64,000 bases of DNA from Shewanella algicola (GTDB taxonomy: Bacteria; Pseudomonadota; Gammaproteobacteria; Enterobacterales; Shewanellaceae). Below the pieces are notes generated by a model that did no database searches, was not told the origin of the DNA, and worked only from the letters and a program-made list of their open reading frames with translations. Made by a program: the position numbers and the translations under genes. The DNA is taken from NCBI RefSeq assembly GCF_014648035.1, contig NZ_BMQI01000001.1, positions 124,001-188,000 on the forward strand. Direction: 5' to 3'. Positions 39,340 to 47,030 of the stretch are shown here, piece by piece; position 1 is the stretch's first letter; every line of letters begins with the position of its first letter.

Positions 39340-39471
39340 TTAAGCTTGGTCATTAATGCTGGGCCATAACAGCCAACTCGCTAACGCTGCACACAGTGCA
39401 AAGCTGATCACTGGCAATAACAACAACGACATTAACGGCAACACCAAGCCTATATTCAACGCCCAATCCAT
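39340..39471 (-). CDS. 43-aa single-span membrane peptide, coupled to the upstream gene
   Basis: The ATG at 39471 overlaps the upstream stop (TAATG), a sign of translational coupling. The peptide is 43 aa with a long hydrophobic core (about residues 5-36) including Leu-rich runs and one Cys, and a polar end NDQA. It is too short for normal gene calls. Function is unknown; its place between an exported protein and a PspC-like protein suggests a membrane-stress role. Confidence 0.7.
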   Translation of the reverse strand: MDWALNIGLVLPLMSLLLLPVISFALCAALASWLLWPSINDQA

Positions 39472-39785
39472 TACTTGTTCTCAGTAGCTTGGGCTGCAAT
39501 TGCTGTTTTTGGCTCTTCTGGTTCAGTTAACACCACTTGCGCTAAACTTGAATTGACCTCATAAACCTGCTCAGCAATTTGAGTCTGTAACGACAACATA
39601 AACTCTTGCTTAGCAGTTGAAATCATTTCTTGGCTAGCTTGAGTCATATTTTGCTCAATTGAATTTAGCGTGTTGCTTAGCGAAATCTCATCAGCTTGTG
39701 CAGAAACACTCGCAGTAACCAGTACCGCAGCAGCAACAGATAATTGAACAGTACGACGAACGATTTTTGAAGTTAATGTAAACAT
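39471..39785 (-). CDS. Small exported protein, first gene of the PspC operon
   Basis: A 104-aa product with a signal peptide (ending SAQA), then a helical domain rich in Gln, Glu and Ser, then an Ala/Glu/Thr tail. I do not recognise the family. The ATG at 39785 follows AGGA at 7 bases; an in-frame start 11 codons earlier lacks a site. A sigma-54 promoter match lies about 70 bases upstream. Confidence 0.8.
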   Translation of the reverse strand: MFTLTSKIVRRTVQLSVAAAVLVTASVSAQADEISLSNTLNSIEQNMTQASQEMISTAKQEFMLSLQTQIAEQVYEVNSSLAQVVLTEPEEPKTAIAAQATENK

Positions 39786-40055
39786 GGTGGCATCCTTTCT
39801 TGTGTTGGTTGATGGCAACTAAACACCCGTCTAGTTGATTACACCATGGGTATTACAAGCTGCGTGCCAACTTTCAAGTAACAACAAAAGATATTGATTA
39901 GTAAGGATTAAATAAGTATTCACACCGTTATGAACAAGTATGCTCTACGTACAAAAAACCAACAGGTAGTAAAAATAACCATCAGATTGGTTAAAATGAC
40001 TAGTACGTTTATTCAACAGGAAAGCAAAAGCAAAGTTTATCGAGTGGGAAATCAA
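39786..40055. other. Upstream region of the PspC operon
   Basis: Non-coding stretch between the PspC operon and the dusA terminator. It carries the sigma-54 promoter match (39854-39869) and an AT-rich region upstream of it where an activator such as PspF and IHF might bind. No gene is seen. Confidence 0.5.
39854..39869 (-). promoter_or_regulatory. Sigma-54 promoter match (-24/-12)
   Basis: On the minus strand TGGCACGCAGCTTGTA. The -24 part TGGCACG is perfect; the -12 part is TTGTA for consensus TTGC(A/T). To my recollection the E. coli pspA promoter has the same TTGTA variant. The start site would be about 58 bases before the first gene. Confidence 0.65.
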
Positions 40056-40079
40056 AAAGCGCCTAGATAAAGGCGCTTT
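40054..40079 (-). terminator. Terminator after dusA
   Basis: The stem AAAGCGCCT/AGGCGCTTT with a 6-base loop is followed by five T on the minus strand, downstream of the dusA stop. Confidence 0.75.
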
Positions 40080-40111
40080 GAAAGGCTAACTGACAATAAA
40101 TATTAAGGGTA

Positions 40112-41143
40112 TTAAGCCTGGGACTCAGCAAGTGCTTGAGCATCCACAAACTCTGCCGCTTTTAGCACCACATTAATATCAGCATTGGGTTTGTGGGCAT
40201 TTTCACTTAAATGGCGACGCCAGCCGCGTGAACCCGGTAAGCCTTGGAACAAACCGATAATATGACGAGTAATATGATTTAAACGACCGCCTTGAGCTAA
40301 ATGCGCTTCGATATAAGGCAGCATTTGCTCAATGACTTGCTCACGAGTAATAATAGGGCTATCAATACCGCACAATTGCTGGTCGACTTGCGCCAAAATA
40401 TAAGGGTTTTGATACGCCTCACGCCCTACCATCACGCCATCTAACGGCGCTAAATGTAACTTGGCTTCTTCTAGGGTTTTAATGCCGCCATTAATACTGA
40501 TATTCAGCTGTGGGTAATCACGCTTTAATTGATAAACGCGATCATAATCCAACGGCGGGATCTCACGGTTTTCTTTTGGGCTTAACCCTTGCAACCAAGC
40601 CTTGCGCGCATGGATAGTAAATGCAGTACAGCCTTTTGCATTGACGGTCTCAATAAAGTCGGTTAAAAATTGATAACTGTCTTGCTCATCAATGCCAATG
40701 CGGGTTTTAACCGTAATAGGAATATCAGTGACTTGCTTCATTGCATCGACACACTGGGCAACAAGCTCAGGCTCAGCCATCAAACAGGCGCCAAAACGAC
40801 CATTTTGGACCCGATCTGACGGACACCCCACATTGAGGTTAACCTCATCATAACCACGCTCTGCAGCTAACTTAGTACACGCAGCCAAATCAACAGGATT
40901 AGAGCCACCAAGTTGCAACGCTAATGGATGCTCTTCAGTGTTGTAAGCTAAATAATCGCCCTTGCCGTGCAATATTGCCCCTGTTGTCACCATTTCAGTG
41001 TACAGCAATGCCTTAGCCGACATTAAACGCGCAAAGTAGCGATAATGGCGATCAGTCCAATCTAGCATAGGTGCTATGCTAAACGTTCTATCTAGCTCAA
41101 CCCTTGGTGTATCTTGCTTTGAGTCTATATTTGATAAATTCAT
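40112..41143 (-). CDS. dusA: tRNA-dihydrouridine synthase A
   Basis: DusA reduces uridines 20 and 20a in the tRNA D-loop, using FMN and NADPH. The 343-aa protein has [14 protein letters not shown] at the N-terminus, the catalytic Cys in [14 protein letters not shown] and conserved FMN-binding segments ([18 protein letters not shown]). The ATG at 41143 is the likely start; a GTG at 41152 is in frame. The prophage integrase is directly upstream and divergent: dusA is a known phage integration target, so the first codons may have been supplied by the phage end. Confidence 0.95.
   Translation of the reverse strand: MNLSNIDSKQDTPRVELDRTFSIAPMLDWTDRHYRYFARLMSAKALLYTEMVTTGAILHGKGDYLAYNTEEHPLALQLGGSNPVDLAACTKLAAERGYDEVNLNVGCPSDRVQNGRFGACLMAEPELVAQCVDAMKQVTDIPITVKTRIGIDEQDSYQFLTDFIETVNAKGCTAFTIHARKAWLQGLSPKENREIPPLDYDRVYQLKRDYPQLNISINGGIKTLEEAKLHLAPLDGVMVGREAYQNPYILAQVDQQLCGIDSPIITREQVIEQMLPYIEAHLAQGGRLNHITRHIIGLFQGLPGSRGWRRHLSENAHKPNADINVVLKAAEFVDAQALAESQA
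41054..41064. other. Likely attachment-site region inside dusA
   Basis: The codons for MLDWTD lie here. Integrases of the dusA-targeting group recombine within the 5' part of dusA. An 11-base copy of AGTCCAATCTA occurs again, inverted, at 41220-41230 before the integrase. The true attL/attR pair cannot be fixed because the other prophage end is outside the window. Confidence 0.4.
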
Positions 41144-41197
41144 TGTTCTCACATTTTGGGTTATTTTTACACGTTTTTGAGCATTTTTAGTTGCGCG

Positions 41198-41246
41198 GGG
41201 AACCTATAGGGAACCATAATAGATTGGACTATGGTAACGGGGAACC
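41198..41246. promoter_or_regulatory. Three GGGAACC direct repeats before the integrase
   Basis: GGGAACC occurs at 41198, 41209 and 41240, that is 11 and 31 bases apart, about one and three helical turns. They flank a CATAAT -10-like sequence (41215-41220). Candidate arm-type integrase sites or operators controlling the integrase gene. Confidence 0.55.
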
Positions 41247-41252
41247 TCAACA

Positions 41253-42317
41253 ATGGCGTCTTACAGTATTCAAAAACGTGATAAAGCTGACGGCACAAGT
41301 AAGTATCGCTGCTTAATCCGTGTTAAGAAAAAAGGCATCGTATTATACACGGAGCAAAGAACTTTTACCAAAAGGTTGCCAGCTGAGGCTTGGGGCAAAG
41401 AGCGAATTGTTGAAATTGAAAAAGACGGCTTTGAGCAAGATGAAACGGTGCTCCCTACTCTTGGTGAGATAATCGATAAAACATTGGCTGACCAAAATAT
41501 CGATAGCACTATTGGTCGATCTAAACGTTTTTGTATTCGTTTACTGGGTGACTGTGATATCGCCAAAGTCAGAATTGATAAACTAAAGCCTCAAGATGTG
41601 ATTGAGCATTGTCAAAGTAGAAAAGAATCTGGCACAGGGCCTGCAACAATCAACATCGATGTGAGTGTTATCCGCTGGTTACTAAAAATCGCTAAGTCTA
41701 ATTTTAGTTATGAGGTCTCCCAAAGGGCGGTGATTGATGCTTATGATGCACTCTATAATCAAAATCTCATTGCCAAATCAGCACGGCGTTCGCGCAGGCC
41801 GACTGCAGTTGAGATTGAAAAGTTAAAAGTGGGATTGCAGGAGCGAAGCAGCCAACGAATGGCCCATATCCCTTATGTCGATTTACTCGATTTTTCTATT
41901 TTAAGCTGCATGCGAGTTGGTGAGGTATGCCGTATAAGATGGGATGATGTTGATGAAGCCCAAAAAGCAGTGATTGTGCGTGACCGTAAAGACCCACGTA
42001 AAAAAGCTGGTAATCACATGTTAGTGCCTTTGCTGGGTGGGGCGTGGGAAATATTACAAAAACAACCACGTAATGATGCGCGGATATTTCCTTTTAATGA
42101 AAGGTCAGTTGCTGCAGGGTTTCAGCGGGTTAGAAATGAATTGGGTATTGATGATTTACGCTATCATGATTTAAGGCGTGAAGGGGCTAGCCGGTTATTT
42201 GAAAAGGGTTACAGCATTGATGAAGTAGCGCAAGTAACAGGGCATAGAAACATTAATACTCTTTGGCAAGTGTATACGGAGCTATTCCCTAAGCGGTTAC
42301 ACGATAAAGATATTTAA
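41253..42317 (+). CDS. int: Tyrosine site-specific integrase (dusA-targeting type)
   Basis: The phage integrase inserts and excises the prophage at dusA. The 354-aa protein has an N-terminal arm-binding part, a core-binding SAM-like domain (about 70-170) and the catalytic domain with Arg221, His305, Arg308 (HDLR), His331 and nucleophile Tyr341 all present. It is divergent from dusA across about 110 bases, the arrangement described for dusA-specific integrases. No excisionase is seen. Confidence 0.93.
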   Translation: MASYSIQKRDKADGTSKYRCLIRVKKKGIVLYTEQRTFTKRLPAEAWGKERIVEIEKDGFEQDETVLPTLGEIIDKTLADQNIDSTIGRSKRFCIRLLGDCDIAKVRIDKLKPQDVIEHCQSRKESGTGPATINIDVSVIRWLLKIAKSNFSYEVSQRAVIDAYDALYNQNLIAKSARRSRRPTAVEIEKLKVGLQERSSQRMAHIPYVDLLDFSILSCMRVGEVCRIRWDDVDEAQKAVIVRDRKDPRKKAGNHMLVPLLGGAWEILQKQPRNDARIFPFNERSVAAGFQRVRNELGIDDLRYHDLRREGASRLFEKGYSIDEVAQVTGHRNINTLWQVYTELFPKRLHDKDI

Positions 42318-42360
42318 TAGATAACATAAAGTAGTTAGTAGTGGGATAAATAAAAGTTTT

Positions 42361-43206
42361 TTATGCTTTTTCATTTGGTGTTATATTTGCCGACCCACTA
42401 CGATCTATTGGAAACTCCTGAAGATCCATCCAAGGTGTAACGCTTTCCGCACCAATAGGCTTGATAAATGACTTATAAGTATCTATGTCGAACCGGCCAA
42501 TATGAGCAATTTCAGAAACTGGAATCATCTCTACAAAATCGTCAAGACAAGCTCCAGAACCATCTACAGGCTCACCCTCGTCATTTAAATTATTTTGATA
42601 GTGTAAGTAGTAATTAGTAGTGAACGAGACTGTCAGTTTATCTTTATCTCTATACCCACTTAAAATTGGCAAGATACTAAAATGCTCAACATCACCTGAT
42701 TCAATCGGGATGTCATTAACCATCCCTACATATACTTTACGACTTTTCAAGGTAATCAATACAGTCTGAAGCTCAGAACCGCACTCGAATAAAAACTTTT
42801 CTAAAGCAGGGCTTTTTTCTTTATGGATATAATTGCGTGATTGTTCATCATCACGAAAGAAATTATCCAATTTAGAAGCTAAAGGCGCCAATACAACGGC
42901 TAAACTTGAACCTAACACCATTTTCAAACTTAGGTAATCTTGAAGGCTTTTTGTATATTGGGTTACCCCTGTAAGCTCTTCAATCGATGTTCTAAAAATG
43001 CATTTTAATGCTATTGTTGGAATGTTGAAGCGGTCTAAAGCTATGGATATGATGATGCCTATCAAGCAAAAAAAGATACCATAAGCGCCGCATCGAAAGT
43101 AATATCGATGACCGTCTTCGCGACGTGTTATATACATTTGAAATGTCGAATTAGATACGTAGATGTATCCAGATATTAGGATAAAAGCAACAGCAAAGGC
43201 CCCCAT
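42361..43206 (-). CDS. Prophage membrane protein of unknown function (accessory)
   Basis: A 281-aa protein with about three hydrophobic segments in the first 125 residues (near 3-20, 40-58 and 95-112) and a soluble C-terminal domain of about 160 residues rich in Asp and Glu. I recognise no family. It is the second gene of a two-gene operon behind a 53-aa gene, with GAGGG before its start. Its place between the integrase and the structural genes is where temperate phages carry genes useful to the host, for example against other phages; that role is a guess. Confidence 0.75.
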   Translation of the reverse strand: MGAFAVAFILISGYIYVSNSTFQMYITRREDGHRYYFRCGAYGIFFCLIGIIISIALDRFNIPTIALKCIFRTSIEELTGVTQYTKSLQDYLSLKMVLGSSLAVVLAPLASKLDNFFRDDEQSRNYIHKEKSPALEKFLFECGSELQTVLITLKSRKVYVGMVNDIPIESGDVEHFSILPILSGYRDKDKLTVSFTTNYYLHYQNNLNDEGEPVDGSGACLDDFVEMIPVSEIAHIGRFDIDTYKSFIKPIGAESVTPWMDLQEFPIDRSGSANITPNEKA

Positions 43207-43221
43207 GAAACCCTCGCAGTG

Positions 43222-43383
43222 CTAAGCCGTTACAGGAAAGTCTTTAAATCGATTGATTTTATTCATGACTTTTTGACGTATTTTTTTATCATTTAAGTTA
43301 AGGCTAAACTCACCATTGCCATTTAAACGATAAACTTTTTCATTAGAAGAAGATTTTATAGGGGTTGGTTTTTTAGTATTCAT
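43222..43383 (-). CDS. 53-aa basic protein, first gene of the accessory operon
   Basis: The ATG at 43383 is preceded by a near-perfect AGGAGGG at 8 bases. The product is Lys-rich and hydrophilic with no membrane span. It ends 15 bases before the start of the 281-aa gene. Function is unknown; it could regulate, bind or neutralise the membrane protein. No match to a known toxin or antitoxin is apparent. Confidence 0.72.
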   Translation of the reverse strand: MNTKKPTPIKSSSNEKVYRLNGNGEFSLNLNDKKIRQKVMNKINRFKDFPVTA

Positions 43384-43415
43384 ACAATTCCCTCCTTAAA
43401 TCAAACTACATCCAT

Positions 43416-43440
43416 TAAGTTTAACTTACACCTAAGTATA
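43416..43440 (-). promoter_or_regulatory. Candidate promoter/operator of the accessory operon
   Basis: A TATACT -10-like element (43435-43440, minus strand) is followed by a 6-1-6 palindrome TAAGTT-T-AACTTA (43416-43428) at about the start site. The -35 is poor. It suggests an independently regulated gene pair. Confidence 0.4.
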
Positions 43441-43542
43441 GACAACTATCAACAATTATTTGCTTACTGCTAACGTCTATCACAATCATTATTGGGCGAA
43501 AGGTTATACAGATATACTAAAATTTATGCAAGAAATTTAAAA

Positions 43543-43586
43543 TTAAACCTCGATATCTACAAATGCAAATGCGGTTGCTATCCTAG
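43543..43586 (-). pseudogene. Remnant of a duplicated phage gene (3' end)
   Basis: The minus strand matches the last 15 or so codons of the 70-aa gene at 44817-45029: the residues around AFVDIEV and stop correspond to AFVEIEV and stop. One base is lost near LG, so the frame is broken. It shows that DNA between 43587 and 44816 was inserted by, or lies beside, a duplication. Confidence 0.7.
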
Positions 43587-43633
43587 CCCTCCATCCTAAA
43601 TGACTAATCACCTGACAACTGAGTTATTACACT

Positions 43634-44047
43634 TTAGTTGATATTCAACTTTCTATAAGCAGCTTCAAATTTTCGGCGTTGTTCGCTTCGGTATTCTACG
43701 CATTCAACCATGTGTTCGTCGCTTGTGTAGGTTTCGCAATCTGGACGTGGTTTGTAAATCTTTAACCATGCTTCTTGCTTGAGCTTGTCATCTTCTGCTT
43801 TTTTAATGGCTCGTTGTTTTCTGTTTTGTTCAGCGATAATTTCTTGTTTGCGCTTTTCAATCTTTTCTTGCTTAGATAGCTTGATGTTACGGAGTTGAAT
43901 AGCCTGTTGGGCTTTGACTTCCATCAATGCCTCTTGAATTTGCATCTTTGCTTCGTGTTCAACGTATGCCGTGAATGCTAAAAAACCTAAACCCATGACC
44001 GCATATGCCAAGAGGATACCTAGCGCAATTTGTATAATTAGTTTCAT
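43634..44047 (-). CDS. Prophage protein with one membrane helix and a coiled coil
   Basis: A 137-aa protein. One membrane helix (about residues 5-27) is followed by a Lys/Glu/Gln-rich coiled coil (about 30-95) and a Cys-containing end (CETYT, VECVEY). The layout resembles an inner-membrane spanin (Rz), but no outer spanin partner is visible. It starts directly after the 85-aa gene stop and may be coupled. Function unknown. Confidence 0.65.
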   Translation of the reverse strand: MKLIIQIALGILLAYAVMGLGFLAFTAYVEHEAKMQIQEALMEVKAQQAIQLRNIKLSKQEKIEKRKQEIIAEQNRKQRAIKKAEDDKLKQEAWLKIYKPRPDCETYTSDEHMVECVEYRSEQRRKFEAAYRKLNIN

Positions 44048-44049
44048 TA

Positions 44050-44307
44050 TTAATACTGATCTTTAAACATACACCATTGATTTGACTCTTCATCAAACCA
44101 CATATTAAAGCCTTCAAATTCTGCTTGCATCATGGCATCAACATCAATAACCAAATCAAAGTCAGTCAGGTCATCAACACACTCAGTTTGTAGGTTGTAA
44201 AACAATACATTACCAACAATACCGATTGGAATAGCTACCAATAGATAAATGAACAGTTTTTTGAAACTAAATGGGTAATTTTTAAGATAATGGATAAGTG
44301 ACTTCAT
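44050..44307 (-). CDS. Small single-span prophage membrane protein
   Basis: An 85-aa protein with one hydrophobic helix (about residues 17-37) between a basic N-terminus and an acidic C-terminal domain holding two Cys. AAGGA precedes the ATG. It lies 34 bases after the umuD-like stop, so it may share the LexA-controlled transcript. Function unknown. Confidence 0.68.
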   Translation of the reverse strand: MKSLIHYLKNYPFSFKKLFIYLLVAIPIGIVGNVLFYNLQTECVDDLTDFDLVIDVDAMMQAEFEGFNMWFDEESNQWCMFKDQY

Positions 44308-44341
44308 GTCTTAACATCCTTTTAAAGAGCAAAAATACACG

Positions 44342-44743
44342 CTAACCATAAATGTTTGATGGGCGGTGACAGCGTATTGATTTAGATACCACGCCTTCTA
44401 CAGTGAACATTTCATTGCATGTGATCGATACCGGTTCATGGTCCTTATTAGCTGACAATAACCGGCGATTTTTTAAGTCTAGTATCTTGCATACGAACTC
44501 GCCATTAAAGCATGCCACGACCACATCATGATTTTGAACAGTTAAGTGTCTATCAACAACCAAAATATCACCATCAAAGATACCGATGCCCTGCATAGAG
44601 TCACCTTTAGCCTGGCCAATAAACGTAGCAGATGGATGCTCTATTAATAGATCATGGAGGTTTAACGGTTTTTGGATGTACTCTTTAGCAGGGCTTTCAA
44701 AACCTGTTATCCCGGCACTGGCATAGATTGGAATGACTTTCAT
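44342..44743 (-). CDS. umuD: UmuD-like self-cleaving S24 peptidase
   Basis: UmuD is cut by itself on RecA filaments and then supports translesion polymerase V. The 133-aa protein aligns with E. coli UmuD: cleavage site at Thr13-Gly14 (ITGF), catalytic Ser49 (GDSM) and Lys86, 37 residues apart as in UmuD (Ser60/Lys97). The first possible start (44755) would add four residues; MKVIPIY fits better. A LexA box lies just upstream. There is no umuC beside it, so it may act with a host UmuC or as a separate SOS regulator. Confidence 0.88.
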   Translation of the reverse strand: MKVIPIYASAGITGFESPAKEYIQKPLNLHDLLIEHPSATFIGQAKGDSMQGIGIFDGDILVVDRHLTVQNHDVVVACFNGEFVCKILDLKNRRLLSANKDHEPVSITCNEMFTVEGVVSKSIRCHRPSNIYG

Positions 44744-44750
44744 AATAATT

Positions 44751-44774
44751 ACCACTGGTTAAATAAACAGTGGT
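44751..44774 (-). promoter_or_regulatory. umuD: SOS (LexA) box before umuD
   Basis: CTG-N10-CAG (44755-44770) lies inside a perfect palindrome with arms ACCACTG/CAGTGGT, 12 bases upstream of the start. This is a good gammaproteobacterial LexA operator and should make the gene DNA-damage inducible. Confidence 0.82.
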
Positions 44775-44816
44775 AATTGTAACGTTAAATGATGTAATGA
44801 CAATGATGATCTGCAA

Positions 44817-45029
44817 CTAAACCTCTATCTCTACAAATGCCAGTGCGGGTGCAGTCCCTAGCACCCTGCCGTCTTGTACGTAGATGTGATCGCCAACGCT
44901 GCCTGAACCGATGACCCGTTGTGTGTGGTTACTGGCAGTGCTGGCGGTGACGGTGCCGTCGGTGTTGACCGCGTTAATCGTCATGATGGTACGCGGGGCG
45001 CTTAAGCTTTGTTGTAACTGCTTTAACAT
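44817..45029 (-). CDS. Small phage structural-region protein of unknown function
   Basis: A 70-aa protein with no membrane span and a beta-rich pattern (repeated Thr/Ser/Val) ending AFVEIEV. It starts 33 bases after the 655-aa gene and is the last gene of the tail cassette. Part of it is duplicated as a broken remnant at 43543-43586. Its function is unknown. Confidence 0.7.
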   Translation of the reverse strand: MLKQLQQSLSAPRTIMTINAVNTDGTVTASTASNHTQRVIGSGSVGDHIYVQDGRVLGTAPALAFVEIEV

Positions 45030-45062
45030 TACGATTCCTTATGTTGATTTAGATACAACCGC

Positions 45063-47030
45063 TTATGCAACGTGACGAACGACGGTGATGGTTTGCTCTA
45101 CATCGATGTCGCCTGTGTCGCGAACCGATGCATTGATAGTGACGGAATCACAGGTACCTTTGAACACATCGACACCTTCACGAATACCAATCAACATACC
45201 AGGTATGGCGGGTGGTAAGTCAGCCATTATCGGTAAACTCATATTGATATTAAGCTTATTGCCCGTGTCGGCCAGTGCGTTGGTGCCGGCTGTTCGTGCT
45301 GCTTGATTATCAACAATCAGTTGAGCGCTAATGTCATCGGCGGCGATATTGCCTGCAGTGCCTGCGCGTTTTACTTTTGCGCTAATGCCCTGCTGCTCAC
45401 CGCGCAGCCAAATCACATTGCACTCGGTACCGATTTCTTTTGACTCACTGTAACTGGTGATCACTGCATCGTGCACGGTTAAGTCTGGTGTTACGCCATC
45501 CATTAACCACGGCACGGTTGGCCAACGTGGTACCACGGTTAACGCTTTGGTTTCATCATTAGATAGCAACATACAACCCAATTGGGCAACGGCTTCTTGC
45601 ACTGCATCGATGGGCGATTTATTGCCAACGCTAAACGCGCCAGCAGGGACGTTAAAATCAACGATGCCATTAAGGGCGATTGTCCAACCGGTGAATTGCA
45701 GCATGTCGTTAAGTAAACCCGCAAAACTACGTGATGTTGCGTTGGTATAACTGATCGGCAATACGTATGGCGTAGCAAGTTCGGCGCTGCGGCTACGGCC
45801 AGTTCCTCGGTATGTTTCATTGCCAAACACTTTGCTAACACTGGTTTGCTCAAGCAGCACAAAAAACTCATAGCCGTTAATACCGACTTTCAGCAGTTGG
45901 TTTTCAGCACGGGTGGCATCGATGCGGCTTGAAAAATCGATACTCACCGAGCTGGCCCACTGGCCACGGCTGCGGCTAATACTGATATTACTGATCACAA
46001 TCGGTACGTCATCAGACACACGCACACACGTAATGGTTGGCTGCATTAAATAATACCTGCGCAGTTGTGGTTCAATGGGGGTTTCAAAATCAAGGCTGGG
46101 TAAGCTTGGGTTGGCATCGATTAGCCCGCCGCCATCGTCAAAATAACAATAGTTAGCTGATGCAGTAAAACGTAACTGCAATGGGCTGGTTGAACTTGCC
46201 CAAGGCTCGCTAAACCGAATCGTCACTTTGCCGGTTGGTGGTCGATAGCGGGTTGAGCAAATCCAACTCGCAGTATGAGGCCCCCAGGCAATGCTTGGTT
46301 GAGTTAACCGAACATTGCCATAGCTGTACTCCGTGGCAATATCGTTAACTAAATAAGCGCCATCACACCAATTGATATTAGCCTGCAGCGTATTCAGCGT
46401 TGGTTTTACTTGCCAATCGACTGACATAATCGTGCTGTGTTGGTTAGGTACCAGCCAAGGCAAAGTCACGCTTTGTTCAACACTCGGCGCGACAAACCAT
46501 TGCCAATTTGTGGTTAACTCAGTTAACGCATTGCCAGCATAATGTATTACTGTTTGCTGTTGAGTCAGTGGTTTATTTTGCCATTGGATTTTTACGCAGT
46601 AGTCTGTTGCAGGATTAGATAGCACACCTAACTGAATTTGATTACCGAGCTGTTGGCTTGCACTTGTCAATTGGTGATCATTGGCAGCGCGCAATGGCGG
46701 TTGCCAAGTCACGCCCAAATGAATACCCAAAGACGGTGCGCGGATTGGCGGCTCTGGTACCACCTCACCACCAAAGCGGATAGTGATGGGTGAAGTGGCA
46801 TTAGGCCATGGTTGATCAAATCGTAGTTGTATTGGTGTGGTTGCATGAGTCGAAATATTAACTGGCACAGTGGTTAATATTTCTACAGTATATGATAACT
46901 TTACTTCGTTGTTTAAAACAAAAGGTATTACTGACACAACGTCAGTTGATCTATTGCTTGAAAAAGCAAAGTCAACTCTGTTACCAACTGGTGGCGAGTA
47001 TACATTTGTTGTAAAAATAAAATTATTCAA
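45063..47030 (-). CDS. Large phage tail-tip/hub protein
   Basis: A 655-aa protein. The N-terminal 330 residues are beta-rich and contain two related segments (RFDQPWPNATSP near 70 and RFSEPWASSTSP near 271), suggesting internal duplication. The C-terminal half (about 330-655) looks like a baseplate-hub or tail-tip domain, with DAVQEAVAQLGCML and TPDLTVHDAV. The start appears to be a TTG at 47030 overlapping the upstream stop by 8 bases. Role in the tail is inferred from position. Confidence 0.72.
   Translation of the reverse strand: MNNFIFTTNVYSPPVGNRVDFAFSSNRSTDVVSVIPFVLNNEVKLSYTVEILTTVPVNISTHATTPIQLRFDQPWPNATSPITIRFGGEVVPEPPIRAPSLGIHLGVTWQPPLRAANDHQLTSASQQLGNQIQLGVLSNPATDYCVKIQWQNKPLTQQQTVIHYAGNALTELTTNWQWFVAPSVEQSVTLPWLVPNQHSTIMSVDWQVKPTLNTLQANINWCDGAYLVNDIATEYSYGNVRLTQPSIAWGPHTASWICSTRYRPPTGKVTIRFSEPWASSTSPLQLRFTASANYCYFDDGGGLIDANPSLPSLDFETPIEPQLRRYYLMQPTITCVRVSDDVPIVISNISISRSRGQWASSVSIDFSSRIDATRAENQLLKVGINGYEFFVLLEQTSVSKVFGNETYRGTGRSRSAELATPYVLPISYTNATSRSFAGLLNDMLQFTGWTIALNGIVDFNVPAGAFSVGNKSPIDAVQEAVAQLGCMLLSNDETKALTVVPRWPTVPWLMDGVTPDLTVHDAVITSYSESKEIGTECNVIWLRGEQQGISAKVKRAGTAGNIAADDISAQLIVDNQAARTAGTNALADTGNKLNINMSLPIMADLPPAIPGMLIGIREGVDVFKGTCDSVTINASVRDTGDIDVEQTITVVRHVA

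Noticed and set aside
43634-44307. The two small membrane proteins as a spanin or holin pair
   Set aside because: No lipobox for an outer spanin and no endolysin nearby; only the coiled-coil layout resembles Rz.
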